Notes: generated by a model not told the origin, from the letters alone. 45,954 nt of DNA from Ramicandelaber brevisporus (GCA_025201865.1 MU602806.1:2384-48337), one strand, 5' to 3'. Positions 9,622-18,910 are shown, counted from the stretch's first letter. A program made the numbers and translations.

Positions 9622-9627
9622 TATATA
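9622..9627 (-). promoter_or_regulatory. TATA-like element of SIS1
   Basis: TATATA lies about 56 nt upstream of the SIS1 ATG and about 155 nt downstream of the heat-shock element in the direction of transcription. Confidence 0.35.
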
Positions 9628-9783
9628 TGTATGTGATGACGATTAACGCGAAAAAAGAATAAAAGCACAAAGGGATAAAGTAGGCGGGGTGTTCGGAAAG
9701 TGAGGAAGCTCTTTCTCTCTCCCACTCCTTTGTTAGCTTGAGCATCACCAGCGCTCAAGAGTGAATTGATAAAATTTCAGCAC

Positions 9784-9816
9784 GAATGTCGCCGAATGAG
9801 CGAGAACATTCTCGAA
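9784..9816. promoter_or_regulatory. Heat-shock element (HSF binding site)
   Basis: Bases 9804-9816 read GAACATTCTCGAA, a perfect three-unit nGAAnnTTCnnGAAn heat-shock element. Two further GAA units sit exactly 10 and 20 bp upstream (9794-9796 and 9784-9786), so all five units are in one 5-bp phase. The element lies in the divergent region between SIS1 and ORC6, about 220-250 bp from the SIS1 start. Heat-shock control of Sis1-type J-proteins by Hsf1 is established in yeast; its action here is inferred. Confidence 0.72.
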
Positions 9817-10118
9817 TAAACACGAGCATCGACTGCTCTTCCTGACGGTACTACTGATATCTCGAAGATCCTCCACCGCACCAATATTGTGGCCAAAGTG
9901 AATAAACGATCAAGTCCATGCATGCATGTATGCATGCACACGTGAACGAATGAATGAATGGCTGACTGGATTCGCTGTGCAGAGTTTGGTCATTGTCGAA
10001 TTCATAGCAATTTTCCTCTCACTGTGATATTCGAGAGGAACACAAACAAATAAACAACAAGCAACAGCAAACAGTAAACAACAGTAAACAACAGTAAACA
10101 ACAAAAGACACCGCAAGC

Positions 10119-11534
10119 ATGTCAAATCGACTTGATCGTGGTAGGATCAAAACACTGGCCGAAGAGATTGCAGAAGGCGAGGGTCGCGACAGTGCAACTC
10201 TTATTGATGACTCGCTTCTAATCTACGAAACACTCGACTATCACTTGAAAACAGCACAGTTTGCTCGCAACATCCAGCCAGCTGTGCTAACATCGCGTGT
10301 TGCCGTCAGCGTTCATTTGGCATGCATCGATGCTGGCATCCCGTTCAGTGATGCTACTGGTGCAGCCAAGTCAGTAATTGAAGTTGCAGTGTATAAAGAC
10401 GTTTTGAAGCGGAGCAAGGCCGTGTACATGGACGTCAAGCAGCAGAAGCAGCCAGGCGTAACAATGTCTAACATGGACAATCGAGCTCTGCAGCGTGGAG
10501 CTGCTTTCTCTGCCCAGGATGATAGCCAAGCTCCTGTCCAGACAATTCGCGAGCTTGCATTGAAATTTGGATGCACAACAATGACTCCATCAGCAGTGGG
10601 CATCTTCCAGTCATTCCGTACAAATTGGCTGCGTACGCTCCCAGCTAATCAGCGTGCTGCTGTGCAATGGTCTCGGCCGGTCTATGGAGGTGCAGTGTTC
10701 TTGGCGTGTTGCAAGGCTGGTGGTATTCCTGGCGCGGCAACTAGACTCCCTGCCAGCGTTGCGACATTGTGCCAGACTACAACAGCCGATATCAACAAGA
10801 TTGTGGCATTGGTTGAAGAGTATGTGCCAAAAGAAGAGCTCGACAAGGTCAAAGACTCAAACAATGACTCGATGGCAGTAATGGCAATGTCAGCTGTATC
10901 AAGAAGAAGAAAACGTGCAGCAGACGCTGATGATAATGAATACGATGATGAAGACGGCGGTGATGATAATGAAAACAGCAAGAAGAACGATGAGAATGCA
11001 GCAGATGAGCCAAAGACGCCATCTCGTGGTAGAAGCAAGCGAGTGAGAATGGCGGAGGAAGATACAAATGTCACTCCACGGACCACTAGGGTTACTCGCA
11101 GTGCTTCCATTCAAACTAATGCACTGGATACACCAAGTCGCCGACAGTTTGCAGCAGCAGTGCTGAGCGCTCCAACCCCGCATCGGAATGGAACTGCATC
11201 CACCGCTACGGCTCCATCAACACCAGCGTCAGCAGTGCACCAGCGAATGCTTCGATCGCACGTGGCAGCAGCAACAACAACACCCAGTAAAGCACCTGGT
11301 ATGCCACCACCGCGAATGAAGCCACTGACACCTTCTGCGACAAAAGTGACATCACAGCAACAACACCAGCCAACGGCAACCAAGCAGCAGCAGCAGCAGC
11401 AGCAGCCACGTAAGAAGCGAACAGATGTAATTGGAGTAACTGCCATGGTAACGCCCGGCGACTATCGCGACTCTGCTAGATACGCCGAATGGTCGTCATG
11501 GAGGGATAAAGTTATAGCCGCATTTAGCGCTTAA
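10119..11534 (+). CDS. ORC6: Origin recognition complex subunit 6
   Basis: The 471-residue protein has two TFIIB-like cyclin folds and the short C-terminal helix typical of Orc6, a subunit of the complex that marks replication origins and helps load MCM2-7. The first fold is at about 5-105. The second, at about 145-235, contains IRELALKFGCT, WSRPVYGGAVFLACCKAGG and VATLCQTTTADINKIVALVEEYV, which align with the central domain of animal Orc6. The end DSARYAEWSSWRDKVIAAF matches the DYEEWKRKIL motif that contacts Orc3 in animals. Between lies a long acidic then basic disordered linker (about 245-440) with several Ser/Thr-Pro-x-Arg/Lys sites (KTPSRGR, DTPSRR, PTPHR, TTPSK), which are CDK consensus sites, and a poly-Gln run. 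The animal protein is about half as long. Confidence 0.9.
   Translation: MSNRLDRGRIKTLAEEIAEGEGRDSATLIDDSLLIYETLDYHLKTAQFARNIQPAVLTSRVAVSVHLACIDAGIPFSDATGAAKSVIEVAVYKDVLKRSKAVYMDVKQQKQPGVTMSNMDNRALQRGAAFSAQDDSQAPVQTIRELALKFGCTTMTPSAVGIFQSFRTNWLRTLPANQRAAVQWSRPVYGGAVFLACCKAGGIPGAATRLPASVATLCQTTTADINKIVALVEEYVPKEELDKVKDSNNDSMAVMAMSAVSRRRKRAADADDNEYDDEDGGDDNENSKKNDENAADEPKTPSRGRSKRVRMAEEDTNVTPRTTRVTRSASIQTNALDTPSRRQFAAAVLSAPTPHRNGTASTATAPSTPASAVHQRMLRSHVAAATTTPSKAPGMPPPRMKPLTPSATKVTSQQQHQPTATKQQQQQQQPRKKRTDVIGVTAMVTPGDYRDSARYAEWSSWRDKVIAAFSA
11383..11406 (+). repeat. CAG repeat in ORC6 (poly-Gln)
   Basis: Eight near-uninterrupted CAG triplets encode the Gln run in the disordered ORC6 linker. 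Pure CAG is expected to be length-polymorphic. Confidence 0.75.
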
Positions 11535-11592
11535 TCAAAACTTAGCATTTCAATGAAGAATAGCTGAAACAGCGCCTTTATCAGCAGCATAA

Positions 11593-11997
11593 TCAGCTCG
11601 CAATAAATGGAAGGATGTAGTCTGTGTGACGGAAGGAACGTGAGTGAGTTTGGAACTGTATGATCTCACCTTCGATGGAGCTGTCGGAAATGACAGGGAG
11701 TGAGGCGGCCAGTGTGTTTCCAAGCTCCGCTCCTTTGTTGTCTTCCTCGTCTTCTTCTCCTTCGTCTTCCTCTTCTTCATGGAACATTCCATTTTTAATG
11801 CAGGACAGGACCAGCGAGTCAAAGTTACCAACCTGACAACGGGGGTAAAAATTGATAGGAAGAAGAATCGACTGGGCATGCAGAATGTTCCTCCCTGCAC
11901 CTGCCAGTGATTGGATTGTTGTTTGCCTCACTGCAGCCTCTCTGAACGTTCGATTTGTTTGCTCACACACTCTAGGAATGACTGTGGAAGGATGCAT
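11593..11997 (-). CDS. Unresolved small gene with acidic stretch, possibly spliced
   Basis: An open frame from the ATG at 11997 gives 134 residues with a helical start (EQTNRTFREAAVRQ), a hydrophobic segment (NFDSLVLSCIKNGM), a strongly acidic run (EEEEDEGEEDEEDN) and a hydrophobic tail. Two in-frame introns are plausible. One runs from a GTGAGG donor near 11933 to a pyrimidine-rich acceptor ending TTGTCAG near 11835 (96 nt). The other runs from GTGAGA near 11670 to CACAG near 11623 (48 nt). Both are multiples of three without stops, so the frame survives with or without splicing. A TATAAA lies 85 nt upstream at 12082-12087. I do not recognise the product, and the gene model is uncertain. Confidence 0.35.
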   Translation of the reverse strand: MHPSTVIPRVCEQTNRTFREAAVRQTTIQSLAGAGRNILHAQSILLPINFYPRCQVGNFDSLVLSCIKNGMFHEEEEDEGEEDEEDNKGAELGNTLAASLPVISDSSIEGEIIQFQTHSRSFRHTDYILPFIAS

Positions 11998-12538
11998 GTC
12001 CTCCTTCCTCTCTCTCTCTAGTTCATTCTCCCATTCACTTTCACAGCACTCACACACTCACACACACTTTCTCTCTCACGCTTTATAAAAATTTGGCATC
12101 ATGTGTGAGTAACAACAGCCAAGAAGAGTCGCGGTACCTTCGATGAACCTTTCTTGCTTTTTTTTTTCCTCGATGCTCCCATTCTCCTTTTCTTGAAGCA
12201 AACTCATTCCAACTCGGTGAATATTTCTCTTTTTTTCTTTTTTAGTTGTTACTCTTACTACTGCTGCTGCTGTTATTGTTGAAGCATACCGGCATACACA
12301 CGGTTGTCTGTGTGTTCTTTTTTTCTTGTCTCGTCTTCTTTTTCAAGCGCATAGTCCGCGTGTCCTGCGCAGTTTTTTTTTATTGCTGTTCTGGCTCACT
12401 AGTGTTTATCGCCTCGCTCACTCTTGTTCATTTGACGCACTGACCACACGACCGCACCACACACACGCACCTCTCAAAAAAGTGAACCTTCGATTTCCAC
12501 AACACAGTCTTCCATTCAACAACCGCTATCTGTGCTAT
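11998..12538. other. Intergenic region with pyrimidine tracts
   Basis: This 541-bp stretch contains a minus-strand TATA-like element (12082-12087), CA/CT repeats (12045-12075) and several T-rich tracts. The plus-strand tract ending TTTTTTAG at 12245 looks like a possible 3' splice site of a leader intron for the downstream penta-EF-hand gene. The open frame of that gene reaches 12326, but only through a TTG codon. No other gene is supported. Confidence 0.4.
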
Positions 12539-14446
12539 ATGAATCACCGAGTCTACTCGCACCAAGTTGTACACGAAGGCGCCTCAGCTCTCAGACAGCA
12601 ACTACAACGCCAGCACCAGCACCAGCAGCAGCAGCAACTCCATCAGCAGCAAAACGACAATCACGAATCTGAGCGCCAATCTACAGAACAGATGAGAAAA
12701 CGTAGCGTAACTGCATTGTCCTATCCACCTCAGCAGCAGCATCAACAGTCGCCTGGTTTAAATAGCGCGGCACGTAGCAGCATCAGCAGTATCAATACAA
12801 TGAGCAGTGCAAATAGTAACAATGCATTGAGTTTACCGCCACAAACTGCTTCTGTCACAAATGAACGTCCAAGCTCATTTACGGAACAAACGTCATCTGC
12901 CGCTGCACTTTTGGATGAAAACCAGCAGATTCAACAACAGCAGCAGCAGCAGCAACAGCAGCAACATTCATATTATGTCGGTGATCGCCAGCGTAGAGAA
13001 AGCGTAGGGAGTATTGGCAGCAGGCATCATCATCACCAACATCAACAGCAGCAACAGCAACAGATGATTTCACCTCCCTCTCTAATGATCACGAATGCAG
13101 ACGATGCGAACGGAAGCAGTGGTATGGATATAGAAGACACAAATGTCAACCGAGTGTACAGTAATTCAATTCACGGAAGCACAAGTAGTAGCGGTGGAAG
13201 TGGTGGAGGCGGAGGTGGAGGTGGTCTGAGCGTCAATACAATAGATACTGGTGGACGGCCTATGTCATCGTATTCAAATCGAAGCTCAAACCACTCTCAC
13301 ATTTCATTAACCCCGAGTCCAAATTCAGCTGTATTTGCCCAAGGCCACAGTGGCTCAAATACCACCAGTCCAGTGTCAATGTATCCAGCTCAGACTGCTA
13401 GCGCATTTCCTGATCAATCTCAGCAGCAGCAACAACAGCAGCAACAACAGCAACAACTTCCACAGCTGCAAAAATCACATTCACCTCAGGCACCTTGGAG
13501 ACGAGTCAGTCCTCAGCAGCAACAACAGCAGCAATCTCAGCAGCCTCAGCAGCCGTATCAACCACAGGCACCATATAGTGGATATCAACAGCAGCAACAG
13601 CAGCAGGCATATCTAACTGCCCAATATGGCAATCCTGCTGGGCAAGTTCCACAGCAAGTGATTCACGTGCAGCCGCATGCACATGCCCAAATGCCACCGC
13701 AGCCTATGCAGCCTCATCATTCTCAAACTTGGGTTGGCCACAGGTCATCTCAGCCAATGTTGAATCAACAGCGCAGCGCAACGCTTCCTGGTCCCAATCC
13801 ACCGAGTCAGCCACAAACACTCTCACAGCCACTCTCACAGCCACTCTCGCCTCCATCAGCGACATCCACTAACATCTCACCGGTATCTGCAGCACCTGCG
13901 ACGTCATTGCAGACGGGCAGACGAGCGATGGACGAAGATGAGCACATGGCAATGACTATATTTAATTTAGCGGATCGGAATGGAGATGGAAGATTAGATT
14001 TGGGAGAATTGCATGGAGCACTACGAAATGACAACTCTGCACAGTACGAATATGAAACTATAAGACAGCTGTTTAATCAATTTGACAGTGACCACAGTGG
14101 AACAATTGAATGGAATGAATTTTTGCAAATGTTTAAATATTTGCAGGAATGGAGACGCTGCTTCCAACAGCTCGACGTGGATTCATCCGGTACAATTGAT
14201 GAGTCAGAGCTGGACTCGGCTCTGGCTCAATTTGGTTACAAGTGCACAAGAAACTTTGTGGCATTCCTGATTGCTACCTTTTCCGCCAGAGGATCTCCGA
14301 AGGAAATCAGCTTTGATGTCTTTATGAGAGTTTGTGTAACTGTAAAGAGACTAACAGAGTTGTTTAGAAAATTAGACAAAGATGGCGATGGCATGATCTC
14401 TTTAAATAGAGAAGAGTTTATGTATCACGTCATTTATAATCGTTGA
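12539..14446 (+). CDS. Penta-EF-hand protein with long poly-Gln N-terminus
   Basis: The 635-residue protein ends in a penta-EF-hand domain (about 463-635) of the ALG-2/peflin/Pef1 family, calcium-responsive adaptors in membrane trafficking and repair. The loops DRNGDGRLDLGE, DSDHSGTIEWNE, DVDSSGTIDESE and DKDGDGMISLNREE carry acidic calcium ligands at the canonical positions; the fourth hand (ARGSPKEISFDVF) is degenerate as usual. In family members the last hand mediates dimerisation. The first 460 residues are a disordered Gln/His/Ser/Pro region with at least six poly-Gln runs, a poly-Gly run and a triple SQPL repeat. Yeast Pef1 also has a low-complexity N-terminus but a shorter one. The chosen ATG is the first in frame; a later Met (about 55) could also serve. 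Confidence 0.9.
   Translation: MNHRVYSHQVVHEGASALRQQLQRQHQHQQQQQLHQQQNDNHESERQSTEQMRKRSVTALSYPPQQQHQQSPGLNSAARSSISSINTMSSANSNNALSLPPQTASVTNERPSSFTEQTSSAAALLDENQQIQQQQQQQQQQQHSYYVGDRQRRESVGSIGSRHHHHQHQQQQQQQMISPPSLMITNADDANGSSGMDIEDTNVNRVYSNSIHGSTSSSGGSGGGGGGGGLSVNTIDTGGRPMSSYSNRSSNHSHISLTPSPNSAVFAQGHSGSNTTSPVSMYPAQTASAFPDQSQQQQQQQQQQQQLPQLQKSHSPQAPWRRVSPQQQQQQQSQQPQQPYQPQAPYSGYQQQQQQQAYLTAQYGNPAGQVPQQVIHVQPHAHAQMPPQPMQPHHSQTWVGHRSSQPMLNQQRSATLPGPNPPSQPQTLSQPLSQPLSPPSATSTNISPVSAAPATSLQTGRRAMDEDEHMAMTIFNLADRNGDGRLDLGELHGALRNDNSAQYEYETIRQLFNQFDSDHSGTIEWNEFLQMFKYLQEWRRCFQQLDVDSSGTIDESELDSALAQFGYKCTRNFVAFLIATFSARGSPKEISFDVFMRVCVTVKRLTELFRKLDKDGDGMISLNREEFMYHVIYNR
12925..13615 (+). repeat. Clustered CAG/CAA poly-Gln tracts
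   Basis: Separate CAG/CAA runs at about 12925-12965, 13036-13063, 13419-13456, 13513-13545 and 13586-13606 encode poly-Gln in the penta-EF-hand protein. CAG and CAA codons are interspersed, which slows repeat slippage compared with pure CAG. Confidence 0.75.
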
Positions 14447-14641
14447 AGAAAACTGAAAACTGAAAAACAAAAAGCAGAAAAATATTATAACTATAAATCA
14501 CTCTCTCCCCCTTCGCGCTGTGTTCATTTTCTTGTGTGCATTTATACTTCCATAAACTCGCTTATTCCCTTTCATTACTTACAGCTTAAATGAAAATTGA
14601 ACTTCCTTTTTTTTTTTACTTAAAAGGCACTTGTTAATTAA

Positions 14642-15472
14642 TCAACTATTGTTCCAAGTGATGCATTCATCCAAAGTCACTCCGCTGCCGCCAAAGATAT
14701 CGAGTGCACTGCCGATCGTCAAGTCCACTTTGCCACTGGAGAGTGCATCAACTAGCTTCAAGTCATCCAGGCTACGAGCACCGCCGGCATACGTCACTGG
14801 AATTGGTGACCACTCTGCCAATTTCTTTACAAGATCCTCATCGATGCCACTGCACAGTCCTTCAACATCAGCGGCATGCACCAGGAACTCACTGCAGTAT
14901 TTCGCCAATTCATGCAGTACATTGTGTGAAATGACAGTATCCGTCAGTGTTTGCCATCGATTCATTGCAACAACCCACTCTACTCCGTCAATGGCTTGAC
15001 GCCTTCTGCAGCTGAGGTCAATCACGATGGACTCTTTCCCATCTTTTACACTCTGGATAAGCTCATTCAGCCGTTCACGCGACAATATACCTTCAGGGAA
15101 TAGCCAGCTAGTCACAATCACTTTGGATGCACCGCGATCAATCCACTGTTGCGCATTCGAAGCGTTGATGCCACCGCCAACCTGCAGCGCATTCGGCCAC
15201 GCCTTGAGAGCAGACGCAGCCTGCTTCTGGTTAGCCTCTGTGGCACCGAGCATAATAACATGAGCACCTTGCAAGTTGTGCTGGCGGAACAGCTCGGCAT
15301 AATGAGTGGCTGGCAGCGTAGACGTAAAGTTTGTGCGCGGTCCAGAAGCAGCTGAGTCGGTAAGCGTACCGCCGACGATCTGCTTGACCTGACCGTCATG
15401 TAGGTCTATACACGGCCGCATCTGCGTTCGTCTTTCTCTTCCTCCTCTTCCTCGGCCTTCGTCCGCGCTCAT
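14642..15472 (-). CDS. HIS6: ProFAR isomerase (histidine biosynthesis), HIS6
   Basis: The 276-residue (beta/alpha)8 enzyme converts ProFAR to PRFAR, the fourth step of histidine synthesis, in the cytosol. The N-terminal motif MRPCIDLHDGQVKQIVGGTL carries the catalytic Asp and is typical of the eukaryotic HIS6 branch. HVIMLGATEANQ, LQVGGGINASNAQQWIDRGA, FLVHAADVEGLCSGID (second catalytic Asp) and VTYAGGARSLDDL follow in order. The ATG at 15472 is the only in-frame ATG ahead of the first motif; the frame continues upstream only via a TTG. CNS1 ends just 105 bp upstream on the same strand, so the promoter must be short or overlap CNS1. Confidence 0.94.
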   Translation of the reverse strand: MSADEGRGRGGRERRTQMRPCIDLHDGQVKQIVGGTLTDSAASGPRTNFTSTLPATHYAELFRQHNLQGAHVIMLGATEANQKQAASALKAWPNALQVGGGINASNAQQWIDRGASKVIVTSWLFPEGILSRERLNELIQSVKDGKESIVIDLSCRRRQAIDGVEWVVAMNRWQTLTDTVISHNVLHELAKYCSEFLVHAADVEGLCSGIDEDLVKKLAEWSPIPVTYAGGARSLDDLKLVDALSSGKVDLTIGSALDIFGGSGVTLDECITWNNS

Positions 15473-15577
15473 CTCGTCTTGTATGACTGATATTTTTCTT
15501 TTTTTTAAAAAAAAATTCAAAGGAAAGAATTGGCTGTTATCGATGTCATTGTTACTGCTATTGTTTTGAGAAGAATG

Positions 15578-16747
15578 TCAAGCTTTGCGGCCGTATTGGG
15601 CGACAAAGCTATCCGTGAATGAGCTCTTGCGTGGTAAAATAATAAATGCGGGAATACCGTCTGTAATGACATAATCCTTGTGGCTCAGTACATCCAGCAA
15701 TGTCATTTTGCGTCCAATCTTCAACAGCTTCTCTGTCCGTCCTTCGTCCAAGTGATTTTTGACTGGCACTGCAAAGTAGACATCGAGCGACTTTGCCTTG
15801 TACTTGCCATCATCATCCCATTCCGGCGGCTGCTCAAACATTGTGTCCAGCATGTCTGCGAATACTACAGCCTCGTCAAATGCCTCAATAAAGTCAGATT
15901 GCTTGTGTTCTGGATACAAGAATGTAACTGGCCATGACAAGTGTCCATTAGTGTGATCAAGTTGAACTGTTCGATCAGTCTCGTTTTGCCACAGATATTT
16001 GAGCTTTTTCGACGCAGTATTCGCCAAGCGCAATCCACGGATATCAATAGCATCATTGATGGCGCTTTCTTCGCGCTCCTTTTGCTCACTGCGTTCTCGT
16101 CTGACTCGCTCCTTCTCATCACGCTCAGCCATCCTCTTCTCAATCAATGTCTTCTCATTGTTCAACTGCTTCAGCACTTTGGCGTCCTCAGTGCCAGTTG
16201 TAGAGTTGATGGCTCTGTCGATGCAATCCATGGCCTCCTCATACTTTTCCAACATTCTGCATGCTTTGGCTGATCTGTACAATGCTTTGACATTCTTGTC
16301 ATCAAACTTCTTTATCACTACTGCACAATCATTCAGCACCTTTCTGTAATTACCCAATTCCAAATTAACTGCTGCTCTGTTTACATACAATGTCGCTTTC
16401 AGCTGGTTGCTGCCATCTGCAAACTTGTCAATTTCCGCAATGCCCTTTGTATAAAACTCCAATGCATCTCTATAGTGTGCTTTGCCGCCCTTGAAGCATT
16501 CATTGCCTTGGTTCTTGAAGTTCTCGGCCACTTCCTCAGGCGTGCCGTCGTACACAATTGACTGAAGAGCCTGCAGCGCAACGTTTTCTTCCATGTCGGC
16601 TTCGGTCAGAGGAGTGTCGCCCGTCATAAACAGCGGGATCTTCTCCATCTCCTTGCTGAGATCTTCGACGTCGCGCAGCGACCAGTCGGGCTTTGGAGCT
16701 GGCAGCGGGCCAAACTCGGGCAGAATCTCGTCTTCTGGCGTTGACAT
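15578..16747 (-). CDS. CNS1: Hsp90/Hsp70 TPR cochaperone Cns1/TTC4
   Basis: The 389-residue protein matches Cns1 (TTC4 in animals), an essential Hsp90 cochaperone linked to translation elongation factor folding. The N-terminus has the conserved DLSKEMEKIPLFM segment. Three TPR units occupy about residues 85-205 (ENFKNQGNECFKGGKAHYRDALEFYTKGI, YVNRAAVNLELGNYRKVLNDC, KALYRSAKACRMLEKYEEAMDC), including the Asn, Lys and Arg positions that clamp the EEVD tail. A charged coiled-coil (about 215-250) leads to the C-terminal wheel domain (WPVTFLYPEHKQSDFIEAF to the end). An ATG at 16825 lies in frame and would add 26 basic residues; I prefer 16747 because the family begins close to this point. Confidence 0.92.
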   Translation of the reverse strand: MSTPEDEILPEFGPLPAPKPDWSLRDVEDLSKEMEKIPLFMTGDTPLTEADMEENVALQALQSIVYDGTPEEVAENFKNQGNECFKGGKAHYRDALEFYTKGIAEIDKFADGSNQLKATLYVNRAAVNLELGNYRKVLNDCAVVIKKFDDKNVKALYRSAKACRMLEKYEEAMDCIDRAINSTTGTEDAKVLKQLNNEKTLIEKRMAERDEKERVRRERSEQKEREESAINDAIDIRGLRLANTASKKLKYLWQNETDRTVQLDHTNGHLSWPVTFLYPEHKQSDFIEAFDEAVVFADMLDTMFEQPPEWDDDGKYKAKSLDVYFAVPVKNHLDEGRTEKLLKIGRKMTLLDVLSHKDYVITDGIPAFIILPRKSSFTDSFVAQYGRKA

Positions 16748-17010
16748 TGTAAAGTTAATCTGTGCGATCTGCTTTTTTTCTTTCTTTCTTTCTTTATTTT
16801 TTCTTCGCTCAACAGCTTCGCCCATTCAACATTAGAGGCGGAAACCCTCAAACATCAAAACCAACATCGAATACTGTGGCGATGATGACATGAACGACAG
16901 TTAAATGTTTAAAAGATGATACAAAAAAGAGCTAACGAAATGGAGGAGCGAGGGTGTAAAAAAGAGCAAGCAAGCAAGCAATGGGACTTGTTTCCTTTTC
17001 TAGGGCACAT

Positions 17011-18627
17011 TTAAAGCTTTGGGCCAGCAGCAACAATCTCGGCGGTGGCCTTGTCAGCATAGAGAGCAAAGTTCTCGTTGAAGAGGGCAGCAAGCTTGTT
17101 CAGAGTCTCAGAGTAGCTAGCCTCGCCAGCAGCCCAGGCAGTGCGTGGGTTCAGCACCTCGGATGGAACGCCAGTAATCTGCTTGGGAATCTGGAGACCA
17201 AACACTGGGTAAGTCTCATACTCGGCATTGGCAAGCTCGCCAGAGTGGATGGCGTCGATGATGGCGCGCGAGTACTTGAGGGAGATGCGCTTGCCCTCGC
17301 CGTACTTGCCGCCGTTCCAGCCGGTGTTGATGAGCCAGGCATCGGCCTTGTNNNNNNNNNNNNNNNNNNNNNNNNNNNNNNNNNNNNNNNNNNNNNNNNN
17401 NNNNNNNNNNNNNNNNNNNNNNNNNNNNNNNNNNNNNNNNNNNNNNNNNNNNNNNNNNNNNNNNNNNNNNNNNNNNNNNNNNNNNNNNNNNNNNNNNNNN
17501 NNNNNNNNNNNNNNNNNNNNNNNNNNNNNNNNNNNNNNNNNNNNNNNNNNNNNNNNNNNNNNNNNNNNNNNNNNNNNNNNNNNNNNNNNNNNNNNNNNNN
17601 NNNNNNNNNNNNNNNNNNNNNNNNNNNNNNNNNNNNNNNNNNNNNNNNNNNNNNNNNNNNNNNNNNNNNNNNNNNNNNNNNNNNNNNNNNNNNNNNNNNN
17701 NNNNNNNNNNNNNNNNNNNNNNNNNNNNNNNNNNNNNNNNNNNNNNNNNNNNNNNNNNNNNNNNNNNNNNNNNNNNNNNNNNNNNNNNNNNNNNNNNNNN
17801 NNNNNNNNNNNNNNNNNNNNNNNNNNNNNNNNNNNNNNNNNNNNNNNNNNNNNNNNNNNNNNNNNNNNNNNNNNNNNNNNNNNNNNNNNNNNNNNNNNNN
17901 NNNNNNNNNNNNNNNNNNNNNNNNNNNNNNNNNNNNNNNNNNNNNNNNNNNNNNNNNNNNNNNNNNNNNNNNNNNNNNNNNNNNNNNNNNNNNNNNNNNN
18001 NNNNNNNNNNNNNNNNNNNNNNNNNNNNNNNNNNNNNNNNNNNNNNNNNNNNNNNNNNNNNNNNNNNNNNNNNNNNNNNNNNNNNNNNNNNNNNNNNNNN
18101 NNNNNNNNNNNNNNNNNNNNNNNNNNNNNNNNNNNNNNNNNNNNNNNNNNNNNNNNNNNNNNNNNNNNNNNNNNNNNNNNNCGGATGAGCATGTTGTGCA
18201 TGAACAGAGCATGGTAGGCACGAGCGCAGACGACGCGAACCTTGATGCGGTTGGCCGGGTCCCATCCAGCGAAGCCATCGAACACGTAGAGGCGCTCGCG
18301 GGTGTTCAGGTAGTCGACGGCGCGCTCGTGGTTGATGCGGAAGACACGCTCGGACATCTTGACGTTGACTGGACCCCACCAGATATCGTCGACGGAATCA
18401 GCGTCCTCAACAATGCGCTTGTCCTTGGGGCTGCGGCCAGTCTTGGCGCCAGACGAGGTGATCAGTGCACCGGTGGAAGACATGAAAGTGCCCTTCTCGT
18501 ACTTGAGCGCGTCTTCGTACAGCTGGGCGACAGACAGATTGCGGCGGATGGTGGTGCGCTTGTAGTCAATGCCGTCCTCATTGCAGAGGGTCTGGCCAAC
18601 TTCATCATCAGAAAGACGGCGAGTCAT
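17011..18627 (-). CDS. PCK1: Phosphoenolpyruvate carboxykinase (ATP), interrupted by assembly gap
   Basis: The enzyme converts oxaloacetate and ATP to phosphoenolpyruvate, the committing step of gluconeogenesis in the cytosol. The N-terminal part carries [12 protein letters not shown], the [19 protein letters not shown] substrate-binding motif, [12 protein letters not shown] and [12 protein letters not shown]. The C-terminal part carries [20 protein letters not shown] and [20 protein letters not shown]. An 830-base run of N removes about 277 codons including the kinase/P-loop region and metal ligands, which therefore cannot be inspected. The frame is consistent on both sides, and the total of 538 residues fits the family, so the gap size is probably right. 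The upstream region contains a cluster of CGG/CCG palindromes and a TATA-like element. Confidence 0.95.
   Translation of the reverse strand: MTRRLSDDEVGQTLCNEDGIDYKRTTIRRNLSVAQLYEDALKYEKGTFMSSTGALITSSGAKTGRSPKDKRIVEDADSVDDIWWGPVNVKMSERVFRINHERAVDYLNTRERLYVFDGFAGWDPANRIKVRVVCARAYHALFMHNMLIXXXXXXXXXXXXXXXXXXXXXXXXXXXXXXXXXXXXXXXXXXXXXXXXXXXXXXXXXXXXXXXXXXXXXXXXXXXXXXXXXXXXXXXXXXXXXXXXXXXXXXXXXXXXXXXXXXXXXXXXXXXXXXXXXXXXXXXXXXXXXXXXXXXXXXXXXXXXXXXXXXXXXXXXXXXXXXXXXXXXXXXXXXXXXXXXXXXXXXXXXXXXXXXXXXXXXXXXXXXXXXXXXXXXXXXXXXXXXXXXXXXXXXXXXXXXXXXXXXXXXXXXXXXXXXXXXXXXXXKADAWLINTGWNGGKYGEGKRISLKYSRAIIDAIHSGELANAEYETYPVFGLQIPKQITGVPSEVLNPRTAWAAGEASYSETLNKLAALFNENFALYADKATAEIVAAGPKL
17352..18181. other. 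Assembly gap (830 N)
   Basis: All bases are N. The gap lies wholly inside the PEPCK coding region. Nothing can be said about its content. Confidence 0.99.
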
Positions 18628-18888
18628 TTTTGCTTTGTCGTTTTTTTGGCGTGCTTGTGCGTGTGTGGTGTGTGGTGTTTGGGTTTGTTTGAGGCGTGCG
18701 AAAGTGGTACAAGGTGATTGTGTCAGAACTTGAATGTGCGCGCAATTCGAGGTATGCTTTTTTGTATGTGTGCGAGCAGCAAGAAAGGGAAAAAGGGGGG
18801 AGAGCGCGGCGTGGCTGGTTGCAGTATGATGATTCAAAGAAGCAAACAACAAAAGCAGCAGGCAGTACCTTCAGCTACTCAGCGGCGA

Positions 18889-18895
18889 TATATAT
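18889..18895 (-). promoter_or_regulatory. TATA-like element upstream of PEPCK
   Basis: TATATAT lies about 262 nt upstream of the PEPCK ATG and only 15 bp from the nearest CGG/CCG palindrome, placing operator and TATA in the order expected for transcription towards PEPCK with a leader of roughly 200 nt. Confidence 0.4.
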
Positions 18896-18910
18896 GGCTG
18901 AACACGCCTG

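Larger units (their letters stand above)
9567..10118. other. Divergent intergenic region SIS1-ORC6
   Basis: This 552-bp region holds the SIS1 leader and TATA-like element, the heat-shock element, and near 10030-10110 an A/C-rich ORC6 leader with three tandem copies of a 10-nt unit (AACAGTAAAC). No credible gene is seen in it. Confidence 0.6.

Noticed and set aside
15484-15490. TGACTGA upstream of HIS6 as a Gcn4 site
   Set aside because: It has one mismatch from TGACTCA and sits only 12 nt from the ATG, inside the probable mRNA leader.
16981-18717. Long plus-strand frame across the N run
   Set aside because: The length comes from undetermined bases and lies antisense to PEPCK.
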